From: JASLEW01 sp035544895
Lineage (GTDB): Bacteria; Acidobacteriota; Thermoanaerobaculia; Multivoradales; UBA5704
Direction of reading: 5' to 3'
DNA: 64,000 nt
Assembly: GCA_035544895.1 (NCBI GenBank)
Contig: DASZZM010000049.1
Span: 62,001 to 126,000, forward strand
Within the stretch, counting starts at the first letter, position 1, and every line of letters begins with the position of its first letter. The notes below the pieces were generated by a model. It did no database searches. It saw only the letters and a list, made by a program, of their open reading frames with translations, and had not been told where the DNA came from. The position numbers and the translations under genes were made by a program. Of this stretch, positions 62,310 to 64,000 are shown piece by piece.

Positions 62310-64000
62310 TCTGGAACCTGGCGGCGCGGCGCGTGCTCGCCGAGGTGGTCGTTCCTGTCGGCGTCGCCGCGGCGGTGGGCCTTGCCCTGGCCTTGACCAT
62401 ATCACCGCGATGGCGGGCCGCCGGAATGCCTTACTTCGAGGGCTACGGGAAGAACGTCGAGGCGGCCGCGGTTGCGGGCGCGCTGGCCGCGGGCGCGGCG
62501 ACGCAATGGCTGGTCCGATCGCGTCGCGGCCTCCTTGCCGGCGTGCTCGTTGCCGTCCTCGGGTTCGTTCTCGTCGCGGTCCTGTCTCCCGTCCTCCCCC
62601 TGGTCTCCGGCTGGCCCCAGCTCCTCACCGCGGCGGTGCTCGCGACGTCGATCGGTGCCTGCCGGGACGGGCGGCGCCAGGCCGCGGCGGGTGCCGGCGC
62701 GATCTCCGGCCCGGCCGCCGCCTTGCTCGTCGGCGCGCTCGCGTGCTCGGTCTTCGCCTTCACCGTCGGGCCGCCTCTCCTGAGCATCGATACCTTTCAC
62801 CATGGCGAGGTGCTGAGCACCGCGCTCGACCTGCTGCATGGCGGACGTCCCTTCGCGACCGTCATCTGGCCGCACGGTTTTCACGACAGCGGCCTCGCGG
62901 CGCTGTGGATCCTCGCCACCGGGAAGATCGGGACCTCGCCGGTCGCGCTGGCGTGGGCGTCGTGCTGCGGTCTCGGCGTCGTCGCTGCCTATCTTCTCGC
63001 CCGCCGCCTTCTCGGCTCGCGCCGGGAAGCGCTTGCGGCCTGCCTCGTCCTGGCGTTTGCGCCGCTGCTGACCGAGCAGCCGCAGACCGTCGCCGGCACG
63101 AGCGCGCTGGACCAGCTCGGCAGGCTGCTCTTCGTCGTCCTTGGATTTGTCGTCGTGACCTCGTCGCGGCCGCGCCATCTCGTGGCCGGCGCCTGTTTCG
63201 GTCTGGCCTACCTCTTTCGCGTCGAGACGGCGCTGTACGGCTGCCTTGCGGCCCTGGCCGTCATCGCCTATCGCGACCTCGTCGCGGCAGGCGAGCCGTT
63301 CGCCCGGGCCGTCAAGACCTTCAGCCGGAGCGCCCTTCGATTTCTTGCCGGCGCCGCCTTGGTCCTTGGCGCCGCTCGCCTGGTCCTCGGCTGGCCGGGC
63401 GCCGAGTGGTACGCCTTCACCCTCCGGGACCTGCCCAGATATCACCGCGACGCGGTGGGGATTCCCTTGCCCTGGACCCGCCGGGGAGTCGCGCGGTCGC
63501 CCGACGAGGCGCAATGGCTGAGCTTGGCGCTCGCCCGGCTGCTTCTGACCCTGCTGCTTCTCGTCCAGACGCTGCGCGAGATCTTGGCCCGACGGCCGCG
63601 CCTGCCTGTAGAGTCCGAGCGCGCGGCGCAGCTCATTTTCGTCGCGTTTTTCGCGGCGGCGGCAACCAAGAGCGCGCTCGATCGCAGCGACGCCTTCCAC
63701 GTTCTGCAGTGGAGCGCCCTGCCGCTGCTCGCCGCCTCCTGTCTCGCCATCGCCGGCTGGCGCGACCGCTGGTCCTGGAGCCGGCGAGGATCGACCCTCG
63801 CCGTCGTTGCCCTTGTCGCGCTCCTCGGCTTCGAGAATCTCCGCATCCAGATCCCCAGCTCGCGCGGCCCGGCCGACCTCGCCGCCGCGGCGCGCGAGCG
63901 CTGGCATGGCCTGGTCGAGCACCTGGCCGCCAACCCGCCGGCCGGCGCCTGCGCCGACCGGATGTTCACGCCAGGCGAAAGCCGGCTCGCCGCCAATCGC
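62279..64000 (+). CDS. Multi-pass membrane protein, glycosyltransferase-C-like, runs off the window
   Basis: Open frame of at least 574 codons with no stop before the edge. About ten hydrophobic helices are visible (for example VVPVGVAAAVGLALALT, LLAGVLVAVLGFVLVAVL, FLAGAALVLGAARLVLG). An extracytoplasmic loop DTFHHGEVLSTALDLLHGG, then RPFATVIWPHGFHDSG, resembles the acidic first loop of PMT/ArnT-type glycosyltransferases. It may transfer sugars from a lipid carrier; this is inference. I take the ATG at 62279, which overlaps the 5' end of the divergent DUF962 gene by 31 bases; GTG at 62333 is an alternative. No ribosome site favours either. Confidence 0.75.
   Translation, partial: MPRIGGRSDSFWNLAARRVLAEVVVPVGVAAAVGLALALTISPRWRAAGMPYFEGYGKNVEAAAVAGALAAGAATQWLVRSRRGLLAGVLVAVLGFVLVAVLSPVLPLVSGWPQLLTAAVLATSIGACRDGRRQAAAGAGAISGPAAALLVGALACSVFAFTVGPPLLSIDTFHHGEVLSTALDLLHGGRPFATVIWPHGFHDSGLAALWILATGKIGTSPVALAWASCCGLGVVAAYLLARRLLGSRREALAACLVLAFAPLLTEQPQTVAGTSALDQLGRLLFVVLGFVVVTSSRPRHLVAGACFGLAYLFRVETALYGCLAALAVIAYRDLVAAGEPFARAVKTFSRSALRFLAGAALVLGAARLVLGWPGAEWYAFTLRDLPRYHRDAVGIPLPWTRRGVARSPDEAQWLSLALARLLLTLLLLVQTLREILARRPRLPVESERAAQLIFVAFFAAAATKSALDRSDAFHVLQWSALPLLAASCLAIAGWRDRWSWSRRGSTLAVVALVALLGFENLRIQIPSSRGPADLAAAARERWHGLVEHLAANPPAGACADRMFTPGESRLAANR

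Noticed and set aside
62402..63922. 506-codon minus-strand frame near the right edge
   Set aside because: Low-complexity Glu/Arg/Gly antisense of the membrane protein, whose plus-strand translation has regular hydrophobic helices.

Overview
The window is GC-rich (roughly 70%) bacterial chromosome, gene-dense, with no rRNA, tRNA, phage, plasmid or CRISPR locus that I can see. I infer a free-living heterotroph of the Acidobacteriota or a similar lineage. The clues are a TIGR02999-type ECF sigma factor followed by a kinase-TPR fusion, a DUF1501/DUF1800 pair, a large VPS10-like beta-propeller protein, a LamG/IPT secreted mosaic with a C-terminal domain of a kind I associate with Acidobacteriota, and polyhydroxyalkanoate (PHA) granule proteins. 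The assignment comes from gene content, not from a marker gene.

Layout. 1-4213 (minus): efflux operon with HlyD adaptor, ABC ATPase, TolC and a second ABC ATPase cut by the left edge. 4487-6373: DUF485 protein plus ActP-type acetate symporter. 6471-7574: a dispersed hairpin repeat, a stand-alone NFACT-R protein, a long inverted repeat and a small basic protein. 7747-9132: quinone-oxidoreductase-like enzyme and a TIR-domain remnant. 9133-11976: DUF1800 and DUF1501 exported proteins. 12106-14367: HAMP/SpoIIE phosphatase. 14373-17032: tandem secreted paralogues of unknown function. 17200-20231: TPR protein and M28 peptidase. 20485-27241: two very large exported proteins, converging. 27441-30800: ECF sigma and Ser/Thr kinase-TPR. 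30829-33431: two-gene ABC exporter.

33546-40011: small-molecule and housekeeping genes (ornithine cyclodeaminase family, threonine dehydratase family, a RelE-type toxin-antitoxin pair, thioesterase, O-methyltransferase, MBL hydrolase, cysteine synthase family). 40098-44324: ClpB, a CbpA-like J protein and ferredoxin. The J-protein promoter carries an HspR-type (HAIR) operator, so chaperone and disaggregase are probably heat-shock controlled together. 44462-46456: exported protein with one CxxCH. 46545-48869: hemB-hemL. 48940-53922 (plus): two ArsA/Get3-like ATPases, then PhaR, two phasins and a patatin lipase. This is the most suggestive functional block: a granule-surface operon directly behind a putative tail-anchored-protein targeting pair. 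53904-55367: DUF6600 lipoprotein. 55519-59889 (minus): PSMA-like M28 peptidase, two-subunit ThDP decarboxylase and cyclase-family hydrolase, in one tightly overlapped operon. 59986-60570: a second toxin-antitoxin module whose ParE-like toxin has lost its middle in frame, beside a scarred duplicate of the peptidase promoter region. 60589-64000: FAD oxidoreductase with an apparent ACG start, DUF962 protein and a multi-pass membrane protein running off the right edge.

Operons are tight, with many 4-base ATGA overlaps. Several genes use TTG or GTG starts chosen by their Shine-Dalgarno sequence. Regulatory calls are pattern matches by eye; coordinates were counted by hand from the sequence.
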